Below are positions 43,233-53,088 of a stretch of 55,505 nt of DNA, piece after piece. Both the position numbers and the translations under genes were made by a program. The notes under the pieces are model-generated. The model had not been told where the DNA came from and searched no databases. It saw nothing but the letters and a program-made list of their open reading frames with translations. Source of the DNA: Lachnospiraceae bacterium. Its GTDB lineage: Bacteria; Bacillota; Clostridia; Lachnospirales; Lachnospiraceae. The DNA lies in the NCBI GenBank assembly GCA_029008875.1, contig JAQXJP010000019.1:1-55505 (forward strand), written 5' to 3'. Within the stretch, counting starts at the first letter, position 1, and each line of letters opens with the position of its first letter.

Positions 43233-44179
43233 TGGAAAAGAAACCGTTTATTGTGTTGACCGGTCCTACCGCTGTGGGGAAAACCGCATTGTCCATCGCT
43301 TTGGCCCACAGGATTAACGGTGCTGTGATATCTGCGGATTCCATGCAGGTGTACAAGTATATGGATATCGGTTCGGCAAAAATCACCCCACAGGAGATGG
43401 ACGGGGTGGACCATTATCTGGTGGACGAGTTCCTGCCGGATGAAGAATTTAATATTGTGGTTTTTCAAAAACGTGCAAAGGAAGCGCTGAACCGAATCTA
43501 TGAAAAGGGGCAGATTCCGATTATTGTAGGCGGAACCGGCTTCTACATCCGGGCGCTGGTGTACGATACGAGTTTTGATGATAATGAGGGGGATGACAGC
43601 TACCGAAAGGAGCTGGAAGAGTATGCCAAGACCCGGGGAGCCCACGCGCTTCACGAAAAATTGAAGGAGATTGACCCGGTGTCCTACGAAGCCATCCATG
43701 AGAACAATGTGAAGCGTGTAATTCGTGCGCTGGAATATTACAGACAGACAGGAAAACCCATCAGCCGCCACAATGAAGAGGAACATAAAAAAGCTTCCCC
43801 CTACAATTTTGCATACTTTGTCCTGACGGACGATCGGCAGAAACTGTATGACCGCATAGAAAAACGTGTGGATCTTATGATGGAGCAGGGGCTACTGGAG
43901 GAAGTGACCAAGCTTAAGGGGATGGGATATCACCGGGACATGGTGTCCATGCAGGGGCTGGGCTACAAAGAGATACTGGATTATCTGGACGGAAAAATTA
44001 GCCTGGAGGAAGCGGAATATCGAATCAAGCTGGAAACCAGACATTTTGCCAAACGGCAGTTGACCTGGTTCCGCAGAGAGCAGGACGTCATCTGGCTGGA
44101 CAAATCCCACTTCCGGTATGACGATGCTAAAATACTGGATACCATTTGTGATTATTTGGAGAAAAAACAAATCATATAG
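43232..44179 (+). CDS. miaA: tRNA dimethylallyltransferase MiaA
   Basis: Adds the dimethylallyl group to A37 of tRNAs reading UNN codons. It has 315 residues with the P-loop GPTAVGKTALSIALA (about 10-24), SADSMQVYKYMDIGSAK (about 34-50), VGGTGFYIRAL (about 97-107) and the C-terminal TRHFAKRQLTWFRRE. TGATG overlap with mutL. No hfq gene follows, unlike many other Firmicutes. Confidence 0.96.
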   Translation: MEKKPFIVLTGPTAVGKTALSIALAHRINGAVISADSMQVYKYMDIGSAKITPQEMDGVDHYLVDEFLPDEEFNIVVFQKRAKEALNRIYEKGQIPIIVGGTGFYIRALVYDTSFDDNEGDDSYRKELEEYAKTRGAHALHEKLKEIDPVSYEAIHENNVKRVIRALEYYRQTGKPISRHNEEEHKKASPYNFAYFVLTDDRQKLYDRIEKRVDLMMEQGLLEEVTKLKGMGYHRDMVSMQGLGYKEILDYLDGKISLEEAEYRIKLETRHFAKRQLTWFRREQDVIWLDKSHFRYDDAKILDTICDYLEKKQII

Positions 44180-44196
44180 CTACAAAAGGAGTTAAC

Positions 44197-45492
44197 ATGA
44201 ATTTATACTTACAGGAACAATATCAGACTCTGGGAATCGACCCCGCGGTGGTGAAATTCGGAAAAGAGATAGAGGAAGAATTGGAGCTGCGCTTTCGGGA
44301 GATCGATGAGCGGGCGGAATACAATCAATTAAAGGTGATTGCCGCCATGCAAAAAAACAAGGTCAGTGCCGAGTGCTTCAACATTTCCAGCGGATACGGA
44401 TACAACGATCTTGGGAGGGACACTTTGGAAAAAGTCTATGCGGATTGCTTCCGGGGGGAGGATGCTCTGGTTCGTCCGCAGATTACCTGCGGAACCCATG
44501 CCCTAGCCCTTGCGCTGATGTCAAATCTTCGCCCGGGGGATGAACTACTCTCGCCGGTGGGAAAACCATACGACACCCTGGAGGAGGTGATTGGTATTCG
44601 CCCATCAAAGGGATCTCTTGCAGAATACGGAATTACTTACGCTCAGGTCGACCTGTTGCAGGATGGGGGATTTGATTATGAGGGAATCCAAAATGCCATC
44701 AATGAGAGAACAAAGCTGGTGACCATCCAGCGGTCCAAAGGATATGCCACAAGACCCACCCTCTCGGTAGCGCGGATCGGTGAACTGATCTCTTTCATCA
44801 AGAAAATCAAACCGGATATTATCTGTATGGTGGATAACTGCTACGGAGAGTTCGTGGAGGAAAAGGAGCCCCTGGAAGTGGGGGCTGATATGATTGTTGG
44901 CTCGCTGATCAAGAATCCGGGCGGAGGGCTTGCCCCCATCGGCGGATATATTGTGGGTAAAAGGGAATGTGTGGAGAATGCGGCGTATCGCCTGACCTCC
45001 CCGGGACTGGGGAAAGAAGTCGGAGCATCCCTGGGAGTAATCCAATCCTTCTATCAGGGATTGTTCTTGGCACCCACGGTGGTGAGCGCAGCGTTAAAGG
45101 GGGCCATCTTTGCAGCAAAGATATATGAAAGGCTGGGCTTTGAGGTGATTCCAAACGGGACGGAGAGCCGCCATGACATTATTCAGGCAATTACCTTCCA
45201 CAACCGGGATGCCATGATTGCATTTTGCGAGGGCATTCAGGCAGCCGCACCGGTGGACAGCTATGTGACACCGGAACCGTGGGCGATGCCGGGGTACGAC
45301 AGCGACGTCATTATGGCCGCAGGAGCGTTTGTGCAGGGCTCCTCCATCGAATTGTCTGCGGACGGGCCGATAAAAGAGCCGTACGCGGTCTATTTCCAGG
45401 GCGGTTTAACCTGGTATCATGCGAAGCTTGGAATTTTGTCCTCCCTGCAAAAACTATATGAACGAAATATTGTTAAGCTAGATAAATTATGA
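44197..45492 (+). CDS. Methionine-gamma-lyase-like PLP enzyme (aluminium resistance family, YnbB-like)
   Basis: 431 residues, PLP-dependent fold type I. SSGYGYNDLGRDTLE (about 63-77) and the SPVGKPYDTLEEVIG loop (about 117-131) are family-typical. The PLP lysine is expected in SLIKNPGGGLAPIGGY (about 235-250). The gene follows miaA as ynbB does near miaA in Bacillus. The substrate is not established in this family despite the names methionine gamma-lyase and aluminium resistance. AAAGGAG is the ribosome site. Confidence 0.9.
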   Translation: MNLYLQEQYQTLGIDPAVVKFGKEIEEELELRFREIDERAEYNQLKVIAAMQKNKVSAECFNISSGYGYNDLGRDTLEKVYADCFRGEDALVRPQITCGTHALALALMSNLRPGDELLSPVGKPYDTLEEVIGIRPSKGSLAEYGITYAQVDLLQDGGFDYEGIQNAINERTKLVTIQRSKGYATRPTLSVARIGELISFIKKIKPDIICMVDNCYGEFVEEKEPLEVGADMIVGSLIKNPGGGLAPIGGYIVGKRECVENAAYRLTSPGLGKEVGASLGVIQSFYQGLFLAPTVVSAALKGAIFAAKIYERLGFEVIPNGTESRHDIIQAITFHNRDAMIAFCEGIQAAAPVDSYVTPEPWAMPGYDSDVIMAAGAFVQGSSIELSADGPIKEPYAVYFQGGLTWYHAKLGILSSLQKLYERNIVKLDKL

Positions 45493-45498
45493 TAAAAT
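45470..45498 (+). promoter_or_regulatory. Promoter for radC
   Basis: TTGTTA (45470-45475), 17 bp, TAAAAT (45493-45498). It overlaps the end of the upstream gene and lies 55 bases before ATG 45554. Confidence 0.55.
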
Positions 45499-45553
45499 AA
45501 TATGATGTGTTTTTCCGAATTGTATATGTCTTTGGGAGAGTGGAAAGGACATT

Positions 45554-46240
45554 ATGTCAGAACATATCAACATGAAAAATCAGCCTGTTTCGGAAAGACC
45601 ATATGAAAAGTTCCAAAAATATGGGGTCAAGAGCCTTTCCGATGCGGAACTTCTTGGAATTATCCTCAAGACGGGCACCGGAGACCGGACGTGCGTAGAA
45701 CTGGCGAAAGCGGTGTTGTCCGGAAAACATGGAAATCTGTTGAACCTGTATGAGAAGTCCGTGGAAGAATTGTGTATGATTCCGGGCATCGGAAGGGTGA
45801 AAGCGATACAAATAAAAGTGATCGCAGAACTTTCCGAGCGTATCGCGAGGACAAATCGTGGTTATCATATAATTATGCAGCATCCAAAGAGCATTGCGGA
45901 TTATTATATGGAACAGATGCGGCATCTTGCGAAGGAGGTTTTGGTATGTGCATTTTTTGATGCCAAAACCAATTTTATCGGGGACGTTCAACTGTCCCAG
46001 GGGAGTACGAACTACGCGTATATTTCGCCCAAAGATATCTTTGAGGCCGCCCTCACAAACCGGGCCAGCGTGTTTGTGCTGCTCCACAATCACCCCAGTG
46101 GGGATCCCACTCCCAGCCGGGACGATATCCGTGTGACAGAGCGAATTCGGAAATGCGCTGATTTTATGGATATTCAGTTTGCCGATCACATTATTATCGG
46201 GGATAATTCTTACTTTAGTTTTTTGGAAAATGAAATGTAG
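45554..46240 (+). CDS. radC: RadC/MPN-domain protein
   Basis: 228 residues: a helix-hairpin-helix N-terminus (about 30-95, with IPGIGRVKAIQIKVIAEL) and a JAB1/MPN domain whose JAMM metal motif reads HNHPSGDPTPSRDD (about 176-189). Despite the name, a repair role is not established. It precedes mreB in many Firmicutes, as here. AAAGGACATT is the ribosome site and a promoter lies upstream. Confidence 0.95.
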   Translation: MSEHINMKNQPVSERPYEKFQKYGVKSLSDAELLGIILKTGTGDRTCVELAKAVLSGKHGNLLNLYEKSVEELCMIPGIGRVKAIQIKVIAELSERIARTNRGYHIIMQHPKSIADYYMEQMRHLAKEVLVCAFFDAKTNFIGDVQLSQGSTNYAYISPKDIFEAALTNRASVFVLLHNHPSGDPTPSRDDIRVTERIRKCADFMDIQFADHIIIGDNSYFSFLENEM

Positions 46241-46271
46241 AGAGTAAAAACAGAGGAAAAGGGAGAGCAAT

Positions 46272-47288
46272 ATGAACAGTAATATTTATGGTATTGACCT
46301 TGGAACCACCAATCTGAAAGTATTTTGCAAAGCGACGGGGAAGACTTTGAAGGAGAAAAATGCCATCGCAATCACGGGAAAGAATCAGATATACGCATAT
46401 GGCGATAAGGCATACGCGATGTACGAAAAGGCACCGGACACCATTCAGGTGACATTCCCGGTGGTATCCGGAGTGATTGCGGATTTTAACTTCTTGCAGG
46501 AATACATCTACCAGTTTCTGGAGGAGAAGATGAAAGGGAAAACCAAGGGCGCAGACTTTATTGTTGCTGTTCCCACCGATATCACGGATGTGGAAAAACG
46601 TGCATTTTATGAGGTCTTCTACAAGAGTAAATTCCGCCCGAAGAATGTGAGTCTGTGCGAAAAGCCTATCGCGGATGCGGTTGGACTCGGTATCGACGTC
46701 AATGAGCCTACCGGTGTGATGGTGGTGAATATGGGTGGAGATACTACAGAGATTTCCATTATTTCTCTGGGAGGCCTTGTGCTCAGCGATCTGCTTCACT
46801 TTGGCGGAAACCGCATTGATGAGGCAATCATCAACCATATCCGAAAAGAATTCCATCTGGTTATCGGACATAAGACTGCAATGATGCTGAAGGAGAATAT
46901 CGGGGCAGGACTTCCGGGAAGAAGCGAGAGCATGGTGATTGTGGGTCGGGATGTGGTCAGCGGCCTCCCCATTGAGATGGAGATTTCCGCAGATGTGGTG
47001 TACACCGCCATGAAATCCAATCTGGAATCCATATGCACATCCATCAAGATGATTTTGGAGAAGACTCCGCCTGAGTTGGCCCGGGATATTATCAAATCCG
47101 GTATCTATATCACCGGCGGCGGTTCGCAAATCTACGATTTGGATAAATTGTTTGAGAATATAACAGGAATTCATGTGAATACCTGTGAGGATCCGGAGGA
47201 GAGTGCGGTGCGAGGACTGGTCAAGATTGTAACCGATCCAAAATACAAACGTCTTCCGTTCACAATTAAAACCAGTAATTTAAAGTAG
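46272..47288 (+). CDS. mreB: MreB-family actin-like cytoskeletal protein
   Basis: 338 residues with the actin-fold ATP site: phosphate 1 GIDLGTTNLKVF (about 7-18), phosphate 2 VVNMGGDTTEISIISLGG (about 153-170) and adenosine motif ITGGGSQIYDLD (about 282-293). The protein is more divergent than canonical MreB (DLGTANTL, DIGGGTTEVA), so it may be an Mbl/MreBH-like paralogue. It heads the mreB-mreC-mreD-PBP2 operon that guides side-wall peptidoglycan synthesis. GGGAGAG is the ribosome site. Confidence 0.9.
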   Translation: MNSNIYGIDLGTTNLKVFCKATGKTLKEKNAIAITGKNQIYAYGDKAYAMYEKAPDTIQVTFPVVSGVIADFNFLQEYIYQFLEEKMKGKTKGADFIVAVPTDITDVEKRAFYEVFYKSKFRPKNVSLCEKPIADAVGLGIDVNEPTGVMVVNMGGDTTEISIISLGGLVLSDLLHFGGNRIDEAIINHIRKEFHLVIGHKTAMMLKENIGAGLPGRSESMVIVGRDVVSGLPIEMEISADVVYTAMKSNLESICTSIKMILEKTPPELARDIIKSGIYITGGGSQIYDLDKLFENITGIHVNTCEDPEESAVRGLVKIVTDPKYKRLPFTIKTSNLK

Positions 47289-47295
47289 AGGAACT

Positions 47296-48213
47296 ATGTT
47301 TAGAATTCGTAACCATAATAAAAAAAATCGTTTGTCGTCAAAACATTTTTTGTTGATTATGACCTTGGGCTGTGTTGGGATATTCCTGCTCAGCCTTACT
47401 TTCAATATATCCGGCGGTCCGTTGAACGCTGTAGCAGGATATGTGTTTGTGCCGATGCAAAACGGAATCAACAATGCGGGCTCATGGCTCTCACGAAAAG
47501 TGAACGATTTCAGAACCTTGAGTGAAGTGTTGGAGGAGAACGAGCAGTTAAAGCAACAGGTGGCAGATCTGACCGTTGATAATACTTCCTTGAAGTTAGA
47601 GAAATATGAGTTGGAAAATTATCGGAAGCTTTTGGAATTGGATGAGAAATATCCGGCATACGAAAAGGTTGCCGCCAGCGTGATTGCCATGGACTCGGTG
47701 AACTGGTTTGACAGCTTCACCATCAACCGCGGTTCCAAGGACGGAATTGAGGTCGGAATGAACGTGATTGCCGGTGGAGGTCTGGTTGGTATTGTGACGG
47801 ATGTGGGACCCAATTATGCAAAGGTCCGTTCCATCATCGATGATACCAGCAAGGTAAGCGCCATGGTTACATCCACTCAAACCAACTTTATTGTGAGTGG
47901 AAATTTGCAGACGGTGAATTCCGATGGGGTGATAACCTTTTCCGGGCTGAAGGATAAGGATAATCAGGTTTCCATCGGGGATCAGGTGGTCACCTCCTAT
48001 GTGTCCGATCAGTACCAGCAGGGCATCCTAATCGGATACATCACAACCATGGAGGAGGAATCCAATAATCTGACAAAATCCGGCACAATTACGCCCATCG
48101 TGGATTTTGAACATATTCAGGAAGTGTTTGTTATATTGAACAAGAAGGAATTGGGGGAGGAAAATGTCCCCGTGGTAGAGGATACACAAACCACTGAGGT
48201 AGATACGCAATGA
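47296..48213 (+). CDS. mreC: Rod shape-determining protein MreC
   Basis: 305 residues: a short cytosolic start, one transmembrane helix (about 17-36, FLLIMTLGCVGIFLLSLTF), a periplasmic-side coiled coil (about 73-115, ENEQLKQQVADLTVDNTSLKLEKYELENY) and a beta-rich MreC domain (about 120-280, with SFTINRGSKDGIEVGMNVIAGGGLVG). An acidic Thr-rich tail follows. Links MreB and the PBP2/RodA synthase. Four-base overlap with mreD. Confidence 0.94.
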   Translation: MFRIRNHNKKNRLSSKHFLLIMTLGCVGIFLLSLTFNISGGPLNAVAGYVFVPMQNGINNAGSWLSRKVNDFRTLSEVLEENEQLKQQVADLTVDNTSLKLEKYELENYRKLLELDEKYPAYEKVAASVIAMDSVNWFDSFTINRGSKDGIEVGMNVIAGGGLVGIVTDVGPNYAKVRSIIDDTSKVSAMVTSTQTNFIVSGNLQTVNSDGVITFSGLKDKDNQVSIGDQVVTSYVSDQYQQGILIGYITTMEEESNNLTKSGTITPIVDFEHIQEVFVILNKKELGEENVPVVEDTQTTEVDTQ

Positions 48214-48731
48214 AAAGAAAAATTGTTTTGGCTGTCACCATTTGCATATGCTTTCTGCTGCAGTCCACGGTGTTTCAGTCCCTTTCTTTTGCGGGGATTG
48301 CACCGAATCTGCTGATTATTGTCATATCCTCCTTTGGCTTTATGAGGGGAAGCAAAGAGGGAATGTTTGTGGGATTCTTTTGCGGCGTTCTTGTAGACAT
48401 TTTTTTCGGTTTTTATCTTGGAATATATGCTTTACTGTACATGTATGTCGGTTATTTGAACGGATTTTTCACCAAGCATTTTTACCCGGATGACATTAAA
48501 TTGCCGATGTTTATGATTGGAGCCAGTGATTTTGTGTGCAATATCGTCATCTATCTGTTTATGTTTATTTTTCGACAGAGATTTCATTTCGGATATTATC
48601 TGAAGTCAATCATTATTCCGGAACTTATCTACACTATGGTTATCTCCATTATTTTGTATTTTATTCTGCTTATGATAAACCAGAAGCTGGAAGCGAGTGA
48701 AAAGAGGAGCGCGAAGAAATTTGAATTTTGA
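48210..48731 (+). CDS. mreD: Rod shape-determining protein MreD
   Basis: 173 residues, hydrophobic throughout, with about five transmembrane helices (about 5-22, 25-48, 58-80, 100-118 and 130-155). The family is defined by topology and position more than by motifs. It starts in an ATGA overlap with mreC, and its end overlaps the PBP2 gene by 11 to 35 bases depending on the start of the latter. Confidence 0.9.
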   Translation: MKRKIVLAVTICICFLLQSTVFQSLSFAGIAPNLLIIVISSFGFMRGSKEGMFVGFFCGVLVDIFFGFYLGIYALLYMYVGYLNGFFTKHFYPDDIKLPMFMIGASDFVCNIVIYLFMFIFRQRFHFGYYLKSIIIPELIYTMVISIILYFILLMINQKLEASEKRSAKKFEF

Positions 48732-51555
48732 TTTTAAGGCTTTTTTGAAAAAAATAATTTCATCCCGTGTCCTGGTTCTCTTTATTGTCTTTGCAATCAT
48801 GTTTTTCGTGGCATTGGCAAGGGTGTTTACGCTTCAGATTATCAAAGGAGAGACCTACCAGGAGAACTTTACGTTAAAGATTCAAAAGACCCTGTCTGTG
48901 GATGCCTCCAGGGGTAATATATACGATTGCAACGGAACCCTGCTCGCCTACAATGAATTGGCCTATGCTTTGACCATTACCGACAATACTTCCTATTCCA
49001 ATCGCTCCAAGAGAAACTTGGCATTAAATGCGGAACTTGCGGAAATATTATCGGTTTTGGAGGAAAATGGGGAAAAGATTGTCAACGACTTTGGAATTGT
49101 CTACAAGGATGGAATCTACAGTTTTCGAAATACCGGAACCAGCCAGAGGAGATTCCTGGCGGACGTCTTTGGAAAAACTTCTTACGATCTGTTGCAGTAC
49201 AACGATGAATTCGGATTTAACGAGGCGGATGCCACGCCGGAACAGGTGATGGAGTTTCTGATGTATAATCAGAAAACCGGGTATTTCTATAACGGAAGTA
49301 ATGAGGAATCACCGGAATATTCGGACAAGATGAACTACGAGATCACAGTGGTGCGCTATGCTATGAATGCCAACCGTTTTACCAAGTACAAGCCCACAAC
49401 CATCGCTGAGAATTTGGGCGATAAATCGGTGGCCTATTTGAGTGAGCATTCGGATAGGCTTTCCGGTATTGATGTCGTGGAGCAGAATATCCGAAAGTAT
49501 AATTACAGCGAGTATTTCGCCTCCATTATCGGATATACCGGAAAAATTACCAGCGATGAATACGCGGAACTCTCCCAGACCGACGACAGCTATACCATGA
49601 ATGACACGGTGGGGCGAAGTGGATTGGAGTCCTATTATGAGAGCTACCTTCGAGGGGTGAACGGAGAGAAGGACGTGTACGTGGATAATGTAGGGCGCAT
49701 TTCCGAAGTGATCAGCAACAAAGACCCCATCGCAGGCAACGATCTGTATTTGAGCATTGACGCTCAATTGCAGGAGGCAACCTACTGCCTTTTGGAGCAG
49801 GAAATAGCGGGAGTTGTATACTCCAATATCAAAAGCGGAGATATCCCCATCAACGATGTGTATTTTGCGTTGATCAACAACAATGTTATCGACATTGAGA
49901 AATTCGATGACGAGGATGCCACCGTCATCGAGCATGACATTTATTCCACCTTTTTGAACCGCAGACAGGCGGCGATCAATGAGGTCTATGCTCAATTGCA
50001 TTCCGATTCTCCCAAGGCGAACAACGATATGAATGAGGCGCTCTTGGATTATTTTACTTCCGCGTTTTCCATGTTGAAGGACGAGGGAATCATCGATTCC
50101 TCCGCCATTGATACCAAAGATTCGGTATATGTGGACTGGCGAGACGGAAAATTGAGCCCTCGGGATTATCTGCAATATTGTATCAGTCAGCAGTGGATTG
50201 ATATCACCGTGCTGAATGTTACGGAAAAATATTCGGATTCTGCAGAAATCTACAATGACCTCTGTGACTTGTTGATCGAGGATTTGGAGAATTACAAGCC
50301 ATTTTGCAAGGACGTATACAAATACATGGTGAAGGACGGGGCAGTCACCGGAAAACAGCTCTGTATTCTATTGTATGAGCAGGGTGTGTTGGATTATGAT
50401 GATGATTTGGCAAACGGACTTCGCAACGGAACCATTACTGCTTACAACTTCATCACGGACAAAATTAACAGCATGGAAATCACCCCGGCCCAGCTGGCGC
50501 TGGATCCATGTACCGGTTCCTGCGTGATTACCGACGCGAATACGGGGCAGATCAAGGCCCTTGTCAGCTACCCGGGATATGACAACAACAAATTGGCAAA
50601 CGGGGTGGATGCGGAGTACTACAATGCCCTGAACGCGGATTTATCCAACCCGCAGTACAATTACGCCACCCAGGAGAAGACTGCGCCCGGATCCACGTTT
50701 AAGATGGTCAGTGCCACTGCAGGGTTGGCGGAGAATATTATTGACACCGGCACGGAGATTACCTGTACCGGTATCTTCACCGATATCAGTAACACTCCGA
50801 AGTGTTGGATTTATCCTTCGGCACATGGTTCCGACAACGTGACGGAAGCAATTCGAGATTCCTGTAACTATTATTTCTACAAAGTCGGGTATGACTTAAG
50901 CTCTAAGGATTCCGGGAACTACGATGATCCGTCAGGTATCGCCCACATTCAGAAATACGCAGCCCTCTACGGGCTCAACCGCAAGACGGGGTTGGAGATC
51001 GAGGAGAATACTTCGGAGATGGCGGACGAGTTTCCGGTCATGGCGGCCATCGGACAGAGTAACAACAACTACACCACCGTGGCGCTTGCCCGCTATGTCA
51101 CCGCTGTTGCCACAGGGCGGGTGTATGAATATCAGCTCATGAGCAAGATTGTCTCTCCGAGCGGGGAGATTTTGGCGCAATATGTCCAGGATTATGAGGA
51201 TATCTCGGGTGTCTTATCCGAGAATGAATGGACAGCCATCCATTACGGAATGAAGCTGGTGTGCGACAACCTGGAGTGTTTTGGCGATTCCAGTGTTCAG
51301 GTTGCCGGAAAAACAGGAACAGCACAGCAGGTGGCAACCAGACCAAACCATGCGTTGTTTGTGGGTTATGCACCCTACGGCAACCCCCAGATTACGGTGG
51401 CAACCCGCATCGCGTACGGATATTCCTCCCACAATGCGGCAGCCGCAACGAAAAATATACTATCATACTATTTTAAGGAGGCTTCCCTGGAAGATATCCT
51501 GTCAGGAAATGCAGAGAGCGCGGAAGGATCCTCCAACAATTCATTTACAGACTAA
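48697..51555 (+). CDS. Penicillin-binding protein 2 (class B, elongation) with large insertion
   Basis: 952 residues if started at GTG 48697. TTG 48721, preceded by AGAGGAG, is an alternative start. One transmembrane helix (about 26-45) is followed by the dimerisation domain (RGNIYDCNGTLLAYNELAYAL, about 73-93, and GRSGLESYYESYLRG, about 308-322) and the transpeptidase with SxxK as STFK (about residue 667), SxN as SCN (about 727) and KTG in AGKTGTAQQ (about 869). Residues about 370-600 form an insertion of some 230 residues between the two domains, making it far longer than the usual 650-700. It works with RodA. Confidence 0.92.
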   Translation: MKRGARRNLNFDFKAFLKKIISSRVLVLFIVFAIMFFVALARVFTLQIIKGETYQENFTLKIQKTLSVDASRGNIYDCNGTLLAYNELAYALTITDNTSYSNRSKRNLALNAELAEILSVLEENGEKIVNDFGIVYKDGIYSFRNTGTSQRRFLADVFGKTSYDLLQYNDEFGFNEADATPEQVMEFLMYNQKTGYFYNGSNEESPEYSDKMNYEITVVRYAMNANRFTKYKPTTIAENLGDKSVAYLSEHSDRLSGIDVVEQNIRKYNYSEYFASIIGYTGKITSDEYAELSQTDDSYTMNDTVGRSGLESYYESYLRGVNGEKDVYVDNVGRISEVISNKDPIAGNDLYLSIDAQLQEATYCLLEQEIAGVVYSNIKSGDIPINDVYFALINNNVIDIEKFDDEDATVIEHDIYSTFLNRRQAAINEVYAQLHSDSPKANNDMNEALLDYFTSAFSMLKDEGIIDSSAIDTKDSVYVDWRDGKLSPRDYLQYCISQQWIDITVLNVTEKYSDSAEIYNDLCDLLIEDLENYKPFCKDVYKYMVKDGAVTGKQLCILLYEQGVLDYDDDLANGLRNGTITAYNFITDKINSMEITPAQLALDPCTGSCVITDANTGQIKALVSYPGYDNNKLANGVDAEYYNALNADLSNPQYNYATQEKTAPGSTFKMVSATAGLAENIIDTGTEITCTGIFTDISNTPKCWIYPSAHGSDNVTEAIRDSCNYYFYKVGYDLSSKDSGNYDDPSGIAHIQKYAALYGLNRKTGLEIEENTSEMADEFPVMAAIGQSNNNYTTVALARYVTAVATGRVYEYQLMSKIVSPSGEILAQYVQDYEDISGVLSENEWTAIHYGMKLVCDNLECFGDSSVQVAGKTGTAQQVATRPNHALFVGYAPYGNPQITVATRIAYGYSSHNAAAATKNILSYYFKEASLEDILSGNAESAEGSSNNSFTD

Positions 51556-51566
51556 GGAGAAAACCA

Positions 51567-52259
51567 ATGGCAGTACCGGTTGTAATAAAAAGCGGACGAA
51601 AGTATATGACTTTGGTGTTGGATTCCGATATGGAATTTGTGGCACTGGTCCAGGAAATCATCGCGAAGTTTAAAGCCAATGAAAGGTTTTTCGGAACAGA
51701 TCCCATCGCATTGTGCTTTGAGGGACGCAAGCTTTCCGGCCGGGAAAAATTACAGATTATGGATGCAATCAATGAATTTACCTCCATCAACGCAAGTGTC
51801 CTGGTTGAAGATGACCGCCTTAGGGAATTTGCCGCCAATGAAGCACTGATGAAGAAATTGTATCCGGAGGAATACAAGTCCCTGTCGGACGATTATCCGG
51901 AATGCACATTTATCCGTCGGGACGTGGAACCCGGGGAAAACATTGTATCGGAAAAGACCATCGTGGTGTGTGGAACGGTTAAGAGGGGCAGCATCGTAGC
52001 ATCCCACAGTGATGTGATTGTGCTGGGTGCTCTGTTGGGACAGGCCTTTGCGGGCAGCGAAGGCGATTTGTCCGCCACAATCAGTGCCACTGTTTTTGCG
52101 CCGGAGAATTTCCGGATAGGGGAACTGCTGGGAGAGTTGCCCAAAAAAAATCAAAAACTAATTCAGAGTTATTCTCGCAAAGGGCACAAGTGTGCCCCCG
52201 AAGTTGCTTATGCGCAGGAGGGCGAGATTACTATAGAACCATTATTATTACATATTTAA
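51567..52259 (+). CDS. minC: Septum site-determining protein MinC
   Basis: Inhibitor of FtsZ ring assembly away from mid-cell. It has 230 residues: an N-terminal domain (about 1-100) that is weakly conserved and a C-terminal beta-helix domain (about 115-230) with VVCGTVKRGSIVASHSDVIVLGALLGQAFAG (about 139-169), which binds MinD. AAGGAGAAA precedes the ATG. First gene of minC-minD-minE. Confidence 0.93.
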   Translation: MAVPVVIKSGRKYMTLVLDSDMEFVALVQEIIAKFKANERFFGTDPIALCFEGRKLSGREKLQIMDAINEFTSINASVLVEDDRLREFAANEALMKKLYPEEYKSLSDDYPECTFIRRDVEPGENIVSEKTIVVCGTVKRGSIVASHSDVIVLGALLGQAFAGSEGDLSATISATVFAPENFRIGELLGELPKKNQKLIQSYSRKGHKCAPEVAYAQEGEITIEPLLLHI

Positions 52260-52278
52260 CAGGAGGTTTTCATTTTTC

Positions 52279-53088
52279 ATGGGTGAAGCGATTGTTTTCA
52301 CTTCAGGAAAAGGCGGTGTGGGTAAGACAACATCACTTGCCAGCATCGGAACGGGACTTTCACAGTTAGATAAAAAGGTCATCATGCTGGATGCGGACAT
52401 GGGCCTTCGAAATTTGGATGTTGTTATGGGACTTGAGGATCGGATCACCTATAATCTGGCAGATTTGTTGGAAAATAAGTGCAGATTGCGTCAGGCTCTC
52501 ATAAGGGATAAGAGATACCCGAATCTGTATTTGATTCCGGCATCCCTGAAGAAAATGAATATCGATGATTATGAGGAGCAACTGAGGACTCTTGTGGCAG
52601 AACTGAAAAAGGAATTCGATTACGTTCTGATCGACAGTCCGGCAGGAATTGACCGGGGGTTCCATTTTGCCATCTGTTCTGCGGATCGCGCCATATTGGT
52701 CACCACACCACACATTTCTTCGGTGCGGGATGCCGGGCGAGTGAAGTACCTGCTGGAGCAAAACCATTTTTACAATATGGATCTTTTGATCAATTCCTAC
52801 AATCAAAAGATGGTGCGTCGACATGAGATGTTATCCGTTTCCGACATGGAAGAGATCATCCGGCTGAAGAGCATCGGCTGCATCCCCTATGACACCCAGG
52901 TAATCATCAGTCAAAACAACGGAATCCCTGTTATTTCTCATCGTTCCAAGGCAGGGAGAGAATATCGCAGGGTTGCGGAGAAAATCCCCTATATAAGGCC
53001 CCGGGCGGAGGATATGAATGGGGATTACACTTTAAATCACTGCATTTATGAAAATGCCAAGGAGGAATGTGTCTATGATGTTTTGTAA
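52279..53088 (+). CDS. minD: Septum site-determining ATPase MinD
   Basis: 269 residues with the deviant Walker A GKGGVGKTTS (about 11-20), MLDADMGLRNLDVVMGLE (about 36-53) and DSPAGIDRGF (about 119-128). It recruits MinC to the membrane and is driven off by MinE. The usual C-terminal amphipathic membrane-targeting helix is not recognisable: the chain ends NAKEECVYDVL. AGGAGG stands 12 bases before the ATG. The 3' end overlaps minE by 14 bases. Confidence 0.95.
   Translation: MGEAIVFTSGKGGVGKTTSLASIGTGLSQLDKKVIMLDADMGLRNLDVVMGLEDRITYNLADLLENKCRLRQALIRDKRYPNLYLIPASLKKMNIDDYEEQLRTLVAELKKEFDYVLIDSPAGIDRGFHFAICSADRAILVTTPHISSVRDAGRVKYLLEQNHFYNMDLLINSYNQKMVRRHEMLSVSDMEEIIRLKSIGCIPYDTQVIISQNNGIPVISHRSKAGREYRRVAEKIPYIRPRAEDMNGDYTLNHCIYENAKEECVYDVL

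Noticed and set aside
53048..53074. Longer MinE starting inside minD
   Set aside because: There is no ribosome site, and the extra residues do not match MinE. ATG 53075 follows AAGGAGG.
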